This document shows positions 55,870 to 64,000 of a stretch of 64,000 nucleotides of DNA, one piece after another; position 1 is the first letter of the stretch, and every line of letters begins with the position of its first letter. This DNA is from an uncultured Odoribacter sp. Its GTDB lineage: Bacteria; Bacteroidota; Bacteroidia; Bacteroidales; Marinifilaceae. The notes beneath the pieces are model-generated. The model saw only the letters and a program-made list of their open reading frames with translations. It made no database searches and had not been told where the DNA came from. The stretch spans positions 1-64,000 of the forward strand of contig UQJP01000001.1 in assembly GCA_900541415.1 (NCBI GenBank). The letters run 5' to 3'. Made by a program: the position numbers and the translations under genes.

Positions 55870-55900
55870 CAAATCTATACAATTAAAAAACACTCTGCAA
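55870..55900 (-). promoter_or_regulatory. promoter of the HTCS gene
   Basis: On the minus strand, TAGATTTG at 55870-55877 matches the -7 consensus TAnnTTTG, and a TTG at 55898-55900 lies 20 bases upstream as a -33 element. It is downstream of the terminator for the second locus and 60 bases before the chosen ATG, so the regulator is transcribed on its own. It also lies within the frame's N-terminal extension (to 55882), supporting the shorter start. Confidence 0.6.
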
Positions 55901-55930
55901 GGTTATTTTTACTCTTATTTTACCATTTTA

Positions 55931-55965
55931 ACAAAAAAAGAAGGGTGGCCTAAAAGCCACCCTTC
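55931..55965 (-). terminator. terminator of the second (minus-strand) locus
   Basis: AAGGGTGGC (55941-55949) pairs with GCCACCCTT (55956-55964), 6-base loop, and on the minus strand the stem is followed by CTTTTTTTG. It closes the minus-strand operon 38 bases after its last gene. Confidence 0.9.
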
Positions 55966-56002
55966 GCTATATACGCACCTTGTATTTTGAATACTAAACA
56001 AA

Positions 56003-57589
56003 TTATTTGGGTTCCAGAGGCAAGCCAAACAACATCAGCTCAGCAAGACTCGCCGTGTTGCCATTCCCCCCCCGGTTAGGAATACCTAAACGTATATAGC
56101 GAGCTGTACGGACATTCGGTAAATCCAAAATTTTACTGTTTTCCGGATCGGTCGTCGTAAAATCAATATCGTATGCAGGACTCCAGTTCACCTGGTCGTC
56201 GCTCACTTCGACCGTTGCAAGCTTAACGGCACTATTGGAAGGCTGGCGACGATAAAGCCTTATCGTTCCCACCCGCACCTGATCGTGCATATCAATCACA
56301 AACTCATAAGGGAGCACACCTGTGGGCGCACTTCCCCAGCGGCTGTGCCAGAACGTGCCCAAACCCCGGTCATCACGGCTACTTCCATCGATCAGGTGGA
56401 TCGCCTTTCCATTATTACCGCCCGATTCGGCAGACGGCTCTTCCGAAGTGAAACTTAAAATCTCCCAATTGCTCCTGTTAAACTCAACCGCTTCCACTAC
56501 TTCCAATGCAGCAGAAGGGGTCACCTCATCGATGTCGCCTCCGCTCACTTCCTCTACCTGCAATTCGATCAACGTGCCCGATAAATCTCCGGCTTTCGTA
56601 AAATGGACTGTTGCAAACAAAACCGTATCTCCTTTAGTGGTAATCACATTGTCGCTCAATGTAAAGTCAGAACCTTCCACCAAACTTCCCGACGACTTGA
56701 CTCCGATCTTCGCAACAAGATCGCGCGGAGAACGTACTCCTCCGATCAATACCGGAACTTTGACATCTTTTTCGTTTTTAAGCATTTTGACTTTCTCTGC
56801 CGGGAAACCCACAAATTTCTTCACATCCCGGATCACCACCTTGCTGGTTTTCACCTTTCCGGGCAAACCATCCGTGATCTCCAGATTCAGTTCGAAAGAA
56901 CAATCTTCCTGCAATTCTTCCGAAGCCAACTTAACCACGATGCTATCTTTCAAATGTTCATTGTCGAAAGTAAAGTTTTTCTTAGCGATTGTAAAATTCG
57001 TACCTTCAATTGCCGTGCCGGAATTTACCTGCACTGTCACCTGCGTGGGCTGATAGAAAATTCCGGTGGCCGTCAATGGAATAACCAATTCATCGTCATG
57101 TTCTGTCGTCTGATAAGTGGATTTACTCATGGTTACCAACGGCCAAAAGTCTTCGTTCGCAATCACCACGCGGCACACCTGCGAAATCCTTGCTTTCTCC
57201 GCTCCGACAACCGATTTTATCACCAGGTCGAAAGAACGGTCCGGATTTACGACATTATCATTTATAATCTTCATCGGAATGCTGGTCGCACTCCCATCCT
57301 TCGGAATATACACCGTCTTTTCCAATAGAATGAAATTCGTATCCTCCCTCGCTGTCAACTCTTCCCTTCTCCGAACTTCCACCGTGATCTCCACATCGTT
57401 TTTGGCAAACCCGGATATAATCACCGGGATTTGCACGGTATCGGCATCTTCCTGAAACACCATTTTTTCCCTTTCAAACTCTACGGTATCCTTATAATCA
57501 AAATCGTCTTTCACCGAAGAATCTTCACAAGCATAAAACGCACCTCCCAGGCAAGCCAATACCAATAATAGTAACTTACTTATTTTCAT
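56003..57589 (-). CDS. Calx-beta/discoidin surface lipoprotein
   Basis: The 528-residue lipoprotein (MKISKLLLLVLACLGGAFYAC) has repeated beta domains resembling Calx-beta: residues about 35-150 (EDTNFILLEKTVYIPKDGS), 150-265 (EGTNFTIAKKNFTFDNEH) and 265-370 (EGSDFTLSDNVITTKGD) each carry the EG(T/S)(N/D)F motif followed by a strand. The final 150 residues are an F5/8 type C (discoidin) domain, starting NWEILSFTSEEPS and ending YIRLGIPNRGG then ELMLFGLPLEPK. It likely binds glycoprotein or glycan on the cell surface beside the M60 enzyme. It is the last gene of its operon, 62 bases after the M60 frame's stop. Confidence 0.82.
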   Translation of the reverse strand: MKISKLLLLVLACLGGAFYACEDSSVKDDFDYKDTVEFEREKMVFQEDADTVQIPVIISGFAKNDVEITVEVRRREELTAREDTNFILLEKTVYIPKDGSATSIPMKIINDNVVNPDRSFDLVIKSVVGAEKARISQVCRVVIANEDFWPLVTMSKSTYQTTEHDDELVIPLTATGIFYQPTQVTVQVNSGTAIEGTNFTIAKKNFTFDNEHLKDSIVVKLASEELQEDCSFELNLEITDGLPGKVKTSKVVIRDVKKFVGFPAEKVKMLKNEKDVKVPVLIGGVRSPRDLVAKIGVKSSGSLVEGSDFTLSDNVITTKGDTVLFATVHFTKAGDLSGTLIELQVEEVSGGDIDEVTPSAALEVVEAVEFNRSNWEILSFTSEEPSAESGGNNGKAIHLIDGSSRDDRGLGTFWHSRWGSAPTGVLPYEFVIDMHDQVRVGTIRLYRRQPSNSAVKLATVEVSDDQVNWSPAYDIDFTTTDPENSKILDLPNVRTARYIRLGIPNRGGNGNTASLAELMLFGLPLEPK

Positions 57590-57608
57590 AGTTTTCCGTT
57601 TTTATTCT

Positions 57609-57740
57609 TTAGAATGTTACATCTACTCTCTGACCATCCCAACTCACAGCTTTAACTTCCGCGCCGGAAATCGAAGCATTGATGGTGAATACAGTTGAAG
57701 CCGATACGGCAGGAACAACGGCAGGAACCATCCGTCAAAG
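57609..57740 (-). other. displaced C-terminal coding segment of the second M60 gene
   Basis: In the frame one base off from the M60 gene's last codons, the sequence reads VPAVVPAVSASTVFTINAS, continues to AVSWDGQRVDVTF and stops at 57609-57611. This looks like a normal beta-strand tail, whereas the in-frame end of the annotated gene is rich in Cys, Arg and His (SCRCSCRIGFNCIHHQCF). The switch point is about 57728-57735 (GATGGTTCC on the minus strand). The simplest reading is a single-base insertion, real or from sequencing. Confidence 0.75.
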
Positions 57741-60351
57741 TCACCTTGTTCCCGCTCATCGAACTGCTGCCCGGCACAATTGCCAATTGCTTTTTAAACA
57801 CTTCCGCCGTGCCGTCGGTGAGATAAATCAATCCCGCAGGAGCTTCGGCATAGCCTTTCGCCTTGATCCGGGCTTCTACCGCTGCCACCTGCTCCGCTGT
57901 GCAGGTCAGTTTTTCTTTTGCATAATCATCGATCTCCAGATCCACTTCTTTCAGAAGTCCCCATGCCTTGAAATAGGCCGTGAAATCCATCTGCATAATA
58001 TCGCAGCACCTTTCCACAAAATTCAACTGGCAAGTTCCGTTCTTATTTTCCGTAGGATCAATCTCGTTACGAATCTGTTCGTGCAGGTCTTCATACAAAT
58101 ACGGGTTATCGGACACTTTTTTGGAATACAGATACATTTGCCAGAAAGGAACGGATTTGCAGAACGGGTCGGTTTCCGCACCGTGAGGTATTCCACCGAC
58201 AACAATATCGTTAAACGCTTTCTGATAATATCCTCCCCGGTCTAAGCGTGAACGCGATCCCCACGTCGTCTGTACGCACAGGGAATGGATATTATTGGTC
58301 ACCTCCGTCGTCCCGATCCATTTCAATCCGGGGCGGGTTTGATGCACGTGCCCGATTTCATGCGCCGGACCCCAGATCACATCGTCGCCGCTTGCATTCT
58401 GATTCACCATGCGCATCTGTTTCACATCACAGATTTTCGACATCGTATAGTCGATATAAGCTGTCCGGTAAGAAGTGGCATACATATAAGCGTCCGGCTC
58501 ATTTTTCTGATAGATCACATGTCCCAGTAAACGATTCTTAATCGGCTTATTATACCTTTCCAGCCCCATCAGCCGATGTTCCAAAGTAACAATCTCATCC
58601 CACGTCCCCATTAAAGCCGTCGGACTGGAAACATAAGTCCTGAACGCATCCACCGGAAACACCAGGTGCATCTTTTGTCCCAATACATCCAGATGATTGG
58701 TCACCGTGCCTTGTAAAATCTTATTCCAATCGGCATCCGTGTGCTTCCTCACATCGAAATAACCGTTGAACGTACCGCCGGAAGCAATATGCACTTTCAC
58801 GGGAGCAGCCGTTTGGTAGTTATTCGTATTATACATGATATACACTAAGCCTTCCCCGGCCATTTCTATGCGGTTCACGCCTTCTATCAGGGAATAATCG
58901 GTTTTACTGTATCCTTTGTTGAAATCCACCACACTCAAACCGACATTTTCCCCGTTCGTCGGGCCCATAAATACCAAAAGCTCTTCGCCGCTTTTCACAT
59001 AAATACCTGTGGCATTGTCCAACTCGCTATACGGATTGATCTTATAATCCTTCTGTATCGTCTGAGGCACCTGATAAGGCTCACACTCCAGAATCCGGAA
59101 CATCGGATACTCGTGATAATAGAGATATTTTGCAATGTTTGCATAGAATTTATTCTCCATACCGGCAATTTGCTCATAAGTCACTCCCGGTTTAAGTTCG
59201 GAATAGGAATGGTCTGTAAATATCGCATCCAGCGAAGCGTCCAAACGTCCCACATAATAAAATTCCATTTCAAGGCAAGCCACATTCCCATTTCTTCCCG
59301 GCCCTAAAACGAATTTCACGCCCCGGGGATTTTCGATACCTTCCGGGAACTTGATCGTAAACGGTTTTCCCCGGCCCTCTTCGTCAAAATCACACAACTT
59401 CGTGTATTTCGAATAATCGCTGGTCTTATACCAGACCTCCCCGGTTTTAAACGCACCGTTTCCGTCACGGGGAGTACAAATAATGTAGTCCAGGTACTTA
59501 GACGACTCGTCGAACTCATACTCCAATGTCACCGGATAATTCTCATCCTTCGTATGCGCCCACGTAGAATGGTACATCGTAGTCAGGTCGCCGTCTATGG
59601 TTTTCGCCGCATCGACAGAGGCATCCTGATGGCAGCCCGAGGGACTGGTCACACAATAATCCGAAGCCTTCGTCACGGTAAGTTTCACCAAACCTTCCAC
59701 AGCTGCCGAATTTCCCGGCTTATACTCTTTTCTGCCCGATTGGCTCACCGGAATCACCTTCTTTAAGTCATGGCTTAAACCTTGCAAAATGATAAAGCCG
59801 CTCCGGTCTTCATAGCCGTTCGAATTTACCCCAAAGGTATAAAGCGTGGAATCCTTCGTATCTCTTCCCAGATTATGAATCCAGGTTGTGGTATCGGGAA
59901 TCTGCACTTCAAAAGTGAGATTGGAACGCACATACAACTTCAGGGTCGTGGTATCGTCCTTAATCGTGAAATTTTCAGCCGAGGTTATAATCACAGGATC
60001 GGATCCCATCTGTTTCACCCAAATCACTTTCTCGATGTCCTGTCCCAGCACCTTCACCTCTGCCGTCCGTTCCACCGCCCCTTTGTTTTGAGCCACTTTC
60101 AATACTAAATAAGTCGCACCCGGCACATTGTTGGTGGAATATTCCACCCAATCGATTTCTTCCGGAACTTCCACTTCCCAATACTCGCCATTGGTTGTCA
60201 CCGTGATCTTCGTACTGGTCATTGCCGAATCGAGTAATAACGTGTCTTGTGACAATTCGAGTATCGGTATGAAAATATCGTTTTCCGTCGTTTCATCCTT
60301 GCAGGAAAAGAAACAACAAACCGCCAATAATAATATCAATAATTTATTCAT
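57652..60351 (-). CDS. BACON/discoidin M60 family glycoprotein peptidase, apparent 3' frameshift
   Basis: The 899-residue lipoprotein (MNKLLILLLAVCCFFSC) has two BACON-like domains (about 30-115 and 115-207; the second ends KKVIPVSQSGRKEY), a discoidin-like domain (about 215-370; TIDGDLTTMYHSTW), then the M60 peptidase with zinc motif HEIGHVHQ (H664, E665, H668) and E683 in TTEVTNN. BACON domains are often mucin- or glycan-targeting. It would cleave heavily glycosylated proteins at the cell surface, like the first M60 enzyme, but has more binding modules. Its last 32 residues are abnormal and a better C terminus lies in another frame (57609-57740), so the active domain is intact but the tail is probably altered. 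Confidence 0.9.
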   Translation of the reverse strand: MNKLLILLLAVCCFFSCKDETTENDIFIPILELSQDTLLLDSAMTSTKITVTTNGEYWEVEVPEEIDWVEYSTNNVPGATYLVLKVAQNKGAVERTAEVKVLGQDIEKVIWVKQMGSDPVIITSAENFTIKDDTTTLKLYVRSNLTFEVQIPDTTTWIHNLGRDTKDSTLYTFGVNSNGYEDRSGFIILQGLSHDLKKVIPVSQSGRKEYKPGNSAAVEGLVKLTVTKASDYCVTSPSGCHQDASVDAAKTIDGDLTTMYHSTWAHTKDENYPVTLEYEFDESSKYLDYIICTPRDGNGAFKTGEVWYKTSDYSKYTKLCDFDEEGRGKPFTIKFPEGIENPRGVKFVLGPGRNGNVACLEMEFYYVGRLDASLDAIFTDHSYSELKPGVTYEQIAGMENKFYANIAKYLYYHEYPMFRILECEPYQVPQTIQKDYKINPYSELDNATGIYVKSGEELLVFMGPTNGENVGLSVVDFNKGYSKTDYSLIEGVNRIEMAGEGLVYIMYNTNNYQTAAPVKVHIASGGTFNGYFDVRKHTDADWNKILQGTVTNHLDVLGQKMHLVFPVDAFRTYVSSPTALMGTWDEIVTLEHRLMGLERYNKPIKNRLLGHVIYQKNEPDAYMYATSYRTAYIDYTMSKICDVKQMRMVNQNASGDDVIWGPAHEIGHVHQTRPGLKWIGTTEVTNNIHSLCVQTTWGSRSRLDRGGYYQKAFNDIVVGGIPHGAETDPFCKSVPFWQMYLYSKKVSDNPYLYEDLHEQIRNEIDPTENKNGTCQLNFVERCCDIMQMDFTAYFKAWGLLKEVDLEIDDYAKEKLTCTAEQVAAVEARIKAKGYAEAPAGLIYLTDGTAEVFKKQLAIVPGSSSMSGNKVTLTDGSCRCSCRIGFNCIHHQCFDFRRGS

Positions 60352-60387
60352 AAATCGAATGTTTTAGCTTGTTATACAATCCTGTCC

Positions 60388-61743
60388 TTAAATCTTTTTG
60401 AATTTAATTTTCGGGTGATTGGAGAATTCGGTTTCCAATTTCTTATAAATCGGGTAACCTCCCACAACCTGGAGTTCCTTGATTTTAGGCAAACGGTCGA
60501 TCAACGTCTTGAACTCTTCAACCGACGGGCAATTCGCCATAGTAAGGCTTCCATAACTCTGAATCTTCAACACTTCGAGGTTTACGAACAAGTGAATTTC
60601 ATCTACATGGTAAATTTCCCAGATACAAGCAAAATCGACCAATTCCGCCATTTCCTTGAATGAATATTCTTCCAGCCAGTTCTGATCCTTTTTAAATTGA
60701 TCTGCCGTACCCCTGCCCAAAGTCTGGTACATCGCTTCCGACAGTTTCGACATATTGCTCGACGGGCCGTTCGGGATTCTGGGCAAATAAGTTTCTTCCG
60801 TCAAACGGGTTTTGATCTTTTGCTTTTTCGGGAACGACCAGGTTCCGTTCGTTCCTTTCACCTGAATTTCCAGTTCCACCGTTCCTCCCGGCAGCAACGA
60901 CAAATATCCCCAACGATCTGCTGCAAAACGGCATTCGCGGGCTTCGTTGTTCATGTCGGTGTAACGGATCAGCACTGTATCCATATCCGCCGTTTTATCC
61001 CAAACCACATCGGCGCAATGGGCTGCATCGAAATCGGACACATCTACCCGGATTTCCGGCACGGCAGGAGGAATATCCCCGGTTGCAAAATTCCAGGTTG
61101 CCGTATCGGAACATACCCCTACCGGACTTACAGAATAATATTTCAGGCTGTAATTATCCACCAAAAATTCCAATCCGGAAAAGACATATTCGGGTTGCTC
61201 CGTTGCCAAAATTTTATGACTTTGAACCAACTCATCCCCTTTGTAGATTTCAAAGGTCACCCCATCGAAAGTGCGGTGTTCGGGATTCTTCCAACTCAGC
61301 ATCAGCGAACTTTCAGCCACCATCTGCCGGGTTAAAGTCACTTGGGCAGGCGGTTCCTTCCGCCAGTCTATAATGTCTAAACTGACCGGAGTTTCTACCT
61401 GTTTTTCTCCATCCTCACCGATTGAAGTGAACGTAAATGTATAATTAGCCGCCTCAAGCCCCGGAATGGTTACCCCGTCTTTATAACGGGAAATCACCTG
61501 CCGGGTGGGTTCGTTATCGCCTGTCTGATAAACCACTTCGATGCAAAACAGCGACGATGTGCTATCGGGCAACTGCCACTCAAATTCCGCTGTTCCATAT
61601 CCTGCGTGCCCTTCAAGGTTCGCTATCGGCCGGAATCCGGTCTTTATTGAAAAATTCTGATCGGCTCCATCCCTGCTACAACCGGAGAACAGGGCCGCCA
61701 GTGTTGCCAACAGGAAAAATAAATTATATGTTATTTTTTTCAT
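60388..61743 (-). CDS. Fn3-like surface lipoprotein
   Basis: The 451-residue lipoprotein (MKKITYNLFFLLATLAALFSGC) contains about three beta-sandwich modules resembling fibronectin type III: residues 30-130 (GTAEFEWQLPDSTSSLFCIEVVYQ; YTFTFTSIGEDG), 133-230 (AQVTLTRQMVAESSLMLSWKNP; YSVSPVGVCSD) and 230-325. The last 120 residues are more helical and end KELQVVGGYPIYKKLETEF. This resembles Bacteroidota SusE/DUF4998-type surface lipoproteins by position, but no precise family is recognised. It follows SusD by 27 bases and precedes the M60 gene by 36. Confidence 0.7.
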   Translation of the reverse strand: MKKITYNLFFLLATLAALFSGCSRDGADQNFSIKTGFRPIANLEGHAGYGTAEFEWQLPDSTSSLFCIEVVYQTGDNEPTRQVISRYKDGVTIPGLEAANYTFTFTSIGEDGEKQVETPVSLDIIDWRKEPPAQVTLTRQMVAESSLMLSWKNPEHRTFDGVTFEIYKGDELVQSHKILATEQPEYVFSGLEFLVDNYSLKYYSVSPVGVCSDTATWNFATGDIPPAVPEIRVDVSDFDAAHCADVVWDKTADMDTVLIRYTDMNNEARECRFAADRWGYLSLLPGGTVELEIQVKGTNGTWSFPKKQKIKTRLTEETYLPRIPNGPSSNMSKLSEAMYQTLGRGTADQFKKDQNWLEEYSFKEMAELVDFACIWEIYHVDEIHLFVNLEVLKIQSYGSLTMANCPSVEEFKTLIDRLPKIKELQVVGGYPIYKKLETEFSNHPKIKFKKI

Positions 61744-61770
61744 CTGAATATAATTTTAAAGGTGAGCTAC

Positions 61771-63369
61771 TTATTTTGAAACCTTGTCTTTCGTGTCCTG
61801 AATAAACCAGTTCGCTTCATTATCCAAAAAGGTTTTATATCCGTCCCTTTCCCCCTCCGGGAATTTTTCAGAAACTTGTTTAGAAAGGAAAGAGGGGTCT
61901 TGCAGATGTTTCGCCATCCGGATCAGGGTTTGCCAGCGTTTTCCTTCGTAAGCCAATTCGAGCCCGACCTCATCGGAAATATAAGTACACAACGTACGCA
62001 CGGAATCCTGGTTATTTACACATCCTTCAAAGACCTCTTCGCTTTCCAGCGGCAAAAGGTTCACCCGTCCCCGTACTCCGTTACAATCCTTCAATTCTGC
62101 ATTCACATTCTGGAAAGGAGGTTTAAAGCGGTTACCCGTCCAATAACTTCTCAAACCTTTATCCAAAAAGGTCAGAGCCTCCTCGAATTTTCCCATAAAA
62201 CAATAAGCTTCCGCCACATTCAAATGGATTTGTGCAGCCCTGTAAATATGAATGGTTGCATCGCTGGAATATTCATCCTTATCCTTATTCAAATGATATT
62301 TCTTCACGACATATTCTCCGTTTTCCTTCATGTAAGAAGCTCCCACTCCCCGGACATCCCCCTGCGAATAATTGTTCATGGTTTGATTTTCGAACATTTT
62401 CATCGCTTTTTCGGTAGGTGCCATATAGTAAACATTGGGCGAAACATTTGAAAAATAAGAACGCAGTTTATGCACTTGTCCATAGTTCACATTGAAAGGA
62501 GCAACCGTGATTACCTCTTTTTTCAGGTTCACCGGGTCTTTCACAAAAATATCCACCCAATATCCACCCCAAAAATCGGTGAGGTCGTGACGGGTATCCT
62601 TATCCACCCGGATAATATCCATGAAATTATTCACAGCCTCCTGATAATTGCCGGCCCATAAATTCAATTCGCCTTTCAGCACCTTGTATTCAAGCTGGCA
62701 TCCTTCCCAGTCAATATCGGGATTATCCAGCACCAGTTTCCAGTCCAGCGGCCAGGTTGCATTAATACCATCCTCCCCGCCTTCCAGGTAAGCCAGCAAA
62801 TAATCGGGCAATTCATCCAGCCCCATCGTGATCATAGCTCCATCCTTGTCGTCTTCAAGATTAGAATTATAAACCTGGGCTTCACCCCAAAACTGGGCGA
62901 TGGTAAAAAGGCTCCACACCTTATATTTAACGGCGGCAGCAACCATCCCTTTATACACATTTTCCGGAATATCCCCCGGGACATCCTGATTGTATTTCAC
63001 GATCCTGCGTAAAAAATCATTACAATTAATCACAATATCGTAATAAGGTTTAGAACTGGTATAAGCCGTATTATTATCGGCTTTAAACCGATAAATATCC
63101 CAAAAATCCTCCGGGGCGTTTTGGGTAGGAGCCAACAAATCGCCTTTCAGCTCGGACAACACTACGGTTTGTTCCGCAACGTTCGAGAACACCGCTGCCA
63201 ACCCGATAAAAGCCCCGTACACTTCTCCTGTGGAAGAATAATGATCTTCCGCTTTTATGGACGTGGTTGAGTCCACATCCAGCATCTTTTCGCAAGACAT
63301 AACCGTCAAAGCCAGGAAAAGCCCTGCTATTTGCCTGATATATAATTTCATTTTGTTCATCTTTTCCAT
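61771..63369 (-). CDS. SusD/RagB family lipoprotein, third
   Basis: The 532-residue lipoprotein (signal ending ALTVMSC; internal ATGs at the third and sixth codons after the first are possible starts) is a SusD-type lid protein. It is paralogous to the second SusD: SELKGDLLAPTQNAPEDFWDIYRF, INCNDFLRRIVKYNQDVPGDIP, and VGLELAYEGKRWQTLIRMAKH correspond in order. It starts 10 bases after the SusC stop. The ligand is presumably a product of the M60 peptidase encoded downstream. Confidence 0.94.
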   Translation of the reverse strand: MEKMNKMKLYIRQIAGLFLALTVMSCEKMLDVDSTTSIKAEDHYSSTGEVYGAFIGLAAVFSNVAEQTVVLSELKGDLLAPTQNAPEDFWDIYRFKADNNTAYTSSKPYYDIVINCNDFLRRIVKYNQDVPGDIPENVYKGMVAAAVKYKVWSLFTIAQFWGEAQVYNSNLEDDKDGAMITMGLDELPDYLLAYLEGGEDGINATWPLDWKLVLDNPDIDWEGCQLEYKVLKGELNLWAGNYQEAVNNFMDIIRVDKDTRHDLTDFWGGYWVDIFVKDPVNLKKEVITVAPFNVNYGQVHKLRSYFSNVSPNVYYMAPTEKAMKMFENQTMNNYSQGDVRGVGASYMKENGEYVVKKYHLNKDKDEYSSDATIHIYRAAQIHLNVAEAYCFMGKFEEALTFLDKGLRSYWTGNRFKPPFQNVNAELKDCNGVRGRVNLLPLESEEVFEGCVNNQDSVRTLCTYISDEVGLELAYEGKRWQTLIRMAKHLQDPSFLSKQVSEKFPEGERDGYKTFLDNEANWFIQDTKDKVSK

Positions 63370-63379
63370 TATTAATCAA

Positions 63380-64000
63380 TTAGATACCCAACCTGATGCC
63401 CAGCTTGAAGGTGCGGGCTCCCGGCACTTTTCCATAGTCCACTCCTAACATCCGGTGATCGTATGAATAAGAAAATTCAGGATCGTAGCCTAAATATTTA
63501 GTCAGGGTAAACAAATTCTCGGCAGAAACATAAGCCTGGAAATTACGGAATATCCAAAGTTTAGAAGGATAATCATAATTAAAGGTCAAATTCTTCAGTT
63601 TCAGGTATGAACCGTCCTCGATCCAGCGCGAAGAAAATTGGCTGTTGTTCATCGGATCGCCATATTCCGCCTTAGGCATCGTTGTTTGGTGTCCCTCGTA
63701 ATTCCAGCTATTTTTCACAGCCCGGGTCTGTCCGGAAAAATCAACCATGCTTTCTCCCACCCGTCTGACGGCATTGTAAACATCGTTACCGTACGAATAG
63801 GTGAACTGCGCACTCAGCGTGTAATTTTTATAGCGGAAAGAAGTGAAAATCCCTCCGTAGAAATCCGGGGTGGGATCGCCGATAATCATTTTATCCTTAC
63901 TGTCGATCACCCGGTCGGAAGCATCGGCATTCACATACCTCATATCGCCCGCCCGGAAATTTCTTCCCTTAAAGTCTACCAGGTTTTCTGCGGCAGCCTC
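63380..64000 (-). CDS. SusC/RagA family TonB-dependent transporter, C-terminal part
   Basis: The gene is cut by the right edge; 206 residues of the C terminus are visible. The frame is open through the edge and reads NLVDFKGRNFRAGDMRYVNAD, the conserved late-barrel segment of SusC proteins, then SYGNDVYNAVRR, FSSRWIEDGSYLKLKNLTF and the ending FKLGIRLGI. It is closely related to the C-terminal part of the SusC at 44917-48030. It is the visible first gene of the minus-strand locus; any promoter or regulator lies outside the window. Confidence 0.93.
   Translation of the reverse strand, partial: EAAAENLVDFKGRNFRAGDMRYVNADASDRVIDSKDKMIIGDPTPDFYGGIFTSFRYKNYTLSAQFTYSYGNDVYNAVRRVGESMVDFSGQTRAVKNSWNYEGHQTTMPKAEYGDPMNNSQFSSRWIEDGSYLKLKNLTFNYDYPSKLWIFRNFQAYVSAENLFTLTKYLGYDPEFSYSYDHRMLGVDYGKVPGARTFKLGIRLGI

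Noticed and set aside
55811..55882. N-terminal extension of the HTCS protein
   Set aside because: It covers the predicted promoter; the signal segment begins at the Met encoded at 55810.
57609..57740. Programmed ribosomal frameshift in the M60 gene
   Set aside because: No slippery heptamer or stimulatory structure is evident at the junction; an ordinary single-base indel is simpler.
1..64000. CRISPR arrays, insertion sequences, prophage, rRNA or tRNA genes
   Set aside because: No regularly spaced repeats, transposase or phage genes, or recognisable RNA gene sequences were found on reading; tRNA and covariance-model searches would confirm.

Overview
The window looks like a chromosomal piece of a gut Bacteroidota, most likely near Odoribacter/Butyricimonas; that placement is inferred from gene content, with no marker gene to prove it. 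Supporting signs are three SusC/SusD pairs, a hybrid two-component regulator (HTCS), a GH97 glucosidase of SusB type, lipoprotein signal peptides ending in Cys, and repeated Bacteroidota-type -7 elements (TAnnTTTG) upstream of genes. No rRNA, tRNA, CRISPR array, insertion sequence or phage gene was recognised.

Positions 1-15,700 are mostly conserved housekeeping genes: a CDP-glycerol glycerophosphotransferase-like protein, an outer-membrane barrel plus PCMD lipoprotein pair, a U32 protein, an NhaC antiporter, a BlaI repressor with an M56/TonB membrane protein, frr, kdsB with two bactofilins, fabH, rpmF, a YceD-like protein, rsgA, a HAM1/RdgB pyrophosphatase and recO.

Positions 15,900-31,600 hold one seven-gene, single-direction export cluster. 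In order it has an ABC ATPase, a permease fused to an M1-peptidase-like ectodomain, a TolC-type channel, an RND adaptor, an RND pump, a 1581-residue RND pump fused to an ABC ATPase, and a small ABC permease. In the fusion protein the ABC ATPase fold appears to be interrupted by about 175 residues with four membrane helices. This cluster is the most unusual part of the window.

Positions 31,775-33,928 encode a stand-alone GH97 enzyme. After a 0.8 kb gap comes a plus-strand utilisation locus (34,720-51,748): FAS1 lipoprotein, SusC, SusD, two more FAS1 lipoproteins, a second SusC/SusD pair and an M60 glycoprotein peptidase. A 12-bp-stem terminator separates it from a minus-strand HTCS regulator (51,791-55,810). 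A second, minus-strand locus (56,003 to the right edge) has SusC (cut by the window), SusD, an Fn3-like lipoprotein, a BACON/M60 peptidase with an apparent C-terminal frameshift, and a Calx-beta/discoidin lipoprotein. The two loci share homologous SusC, SusD and M60 genes and contain no glycosidase, which suggests uptake of glycopeptides, for example from mucin, rather than of plain polysaccharide.
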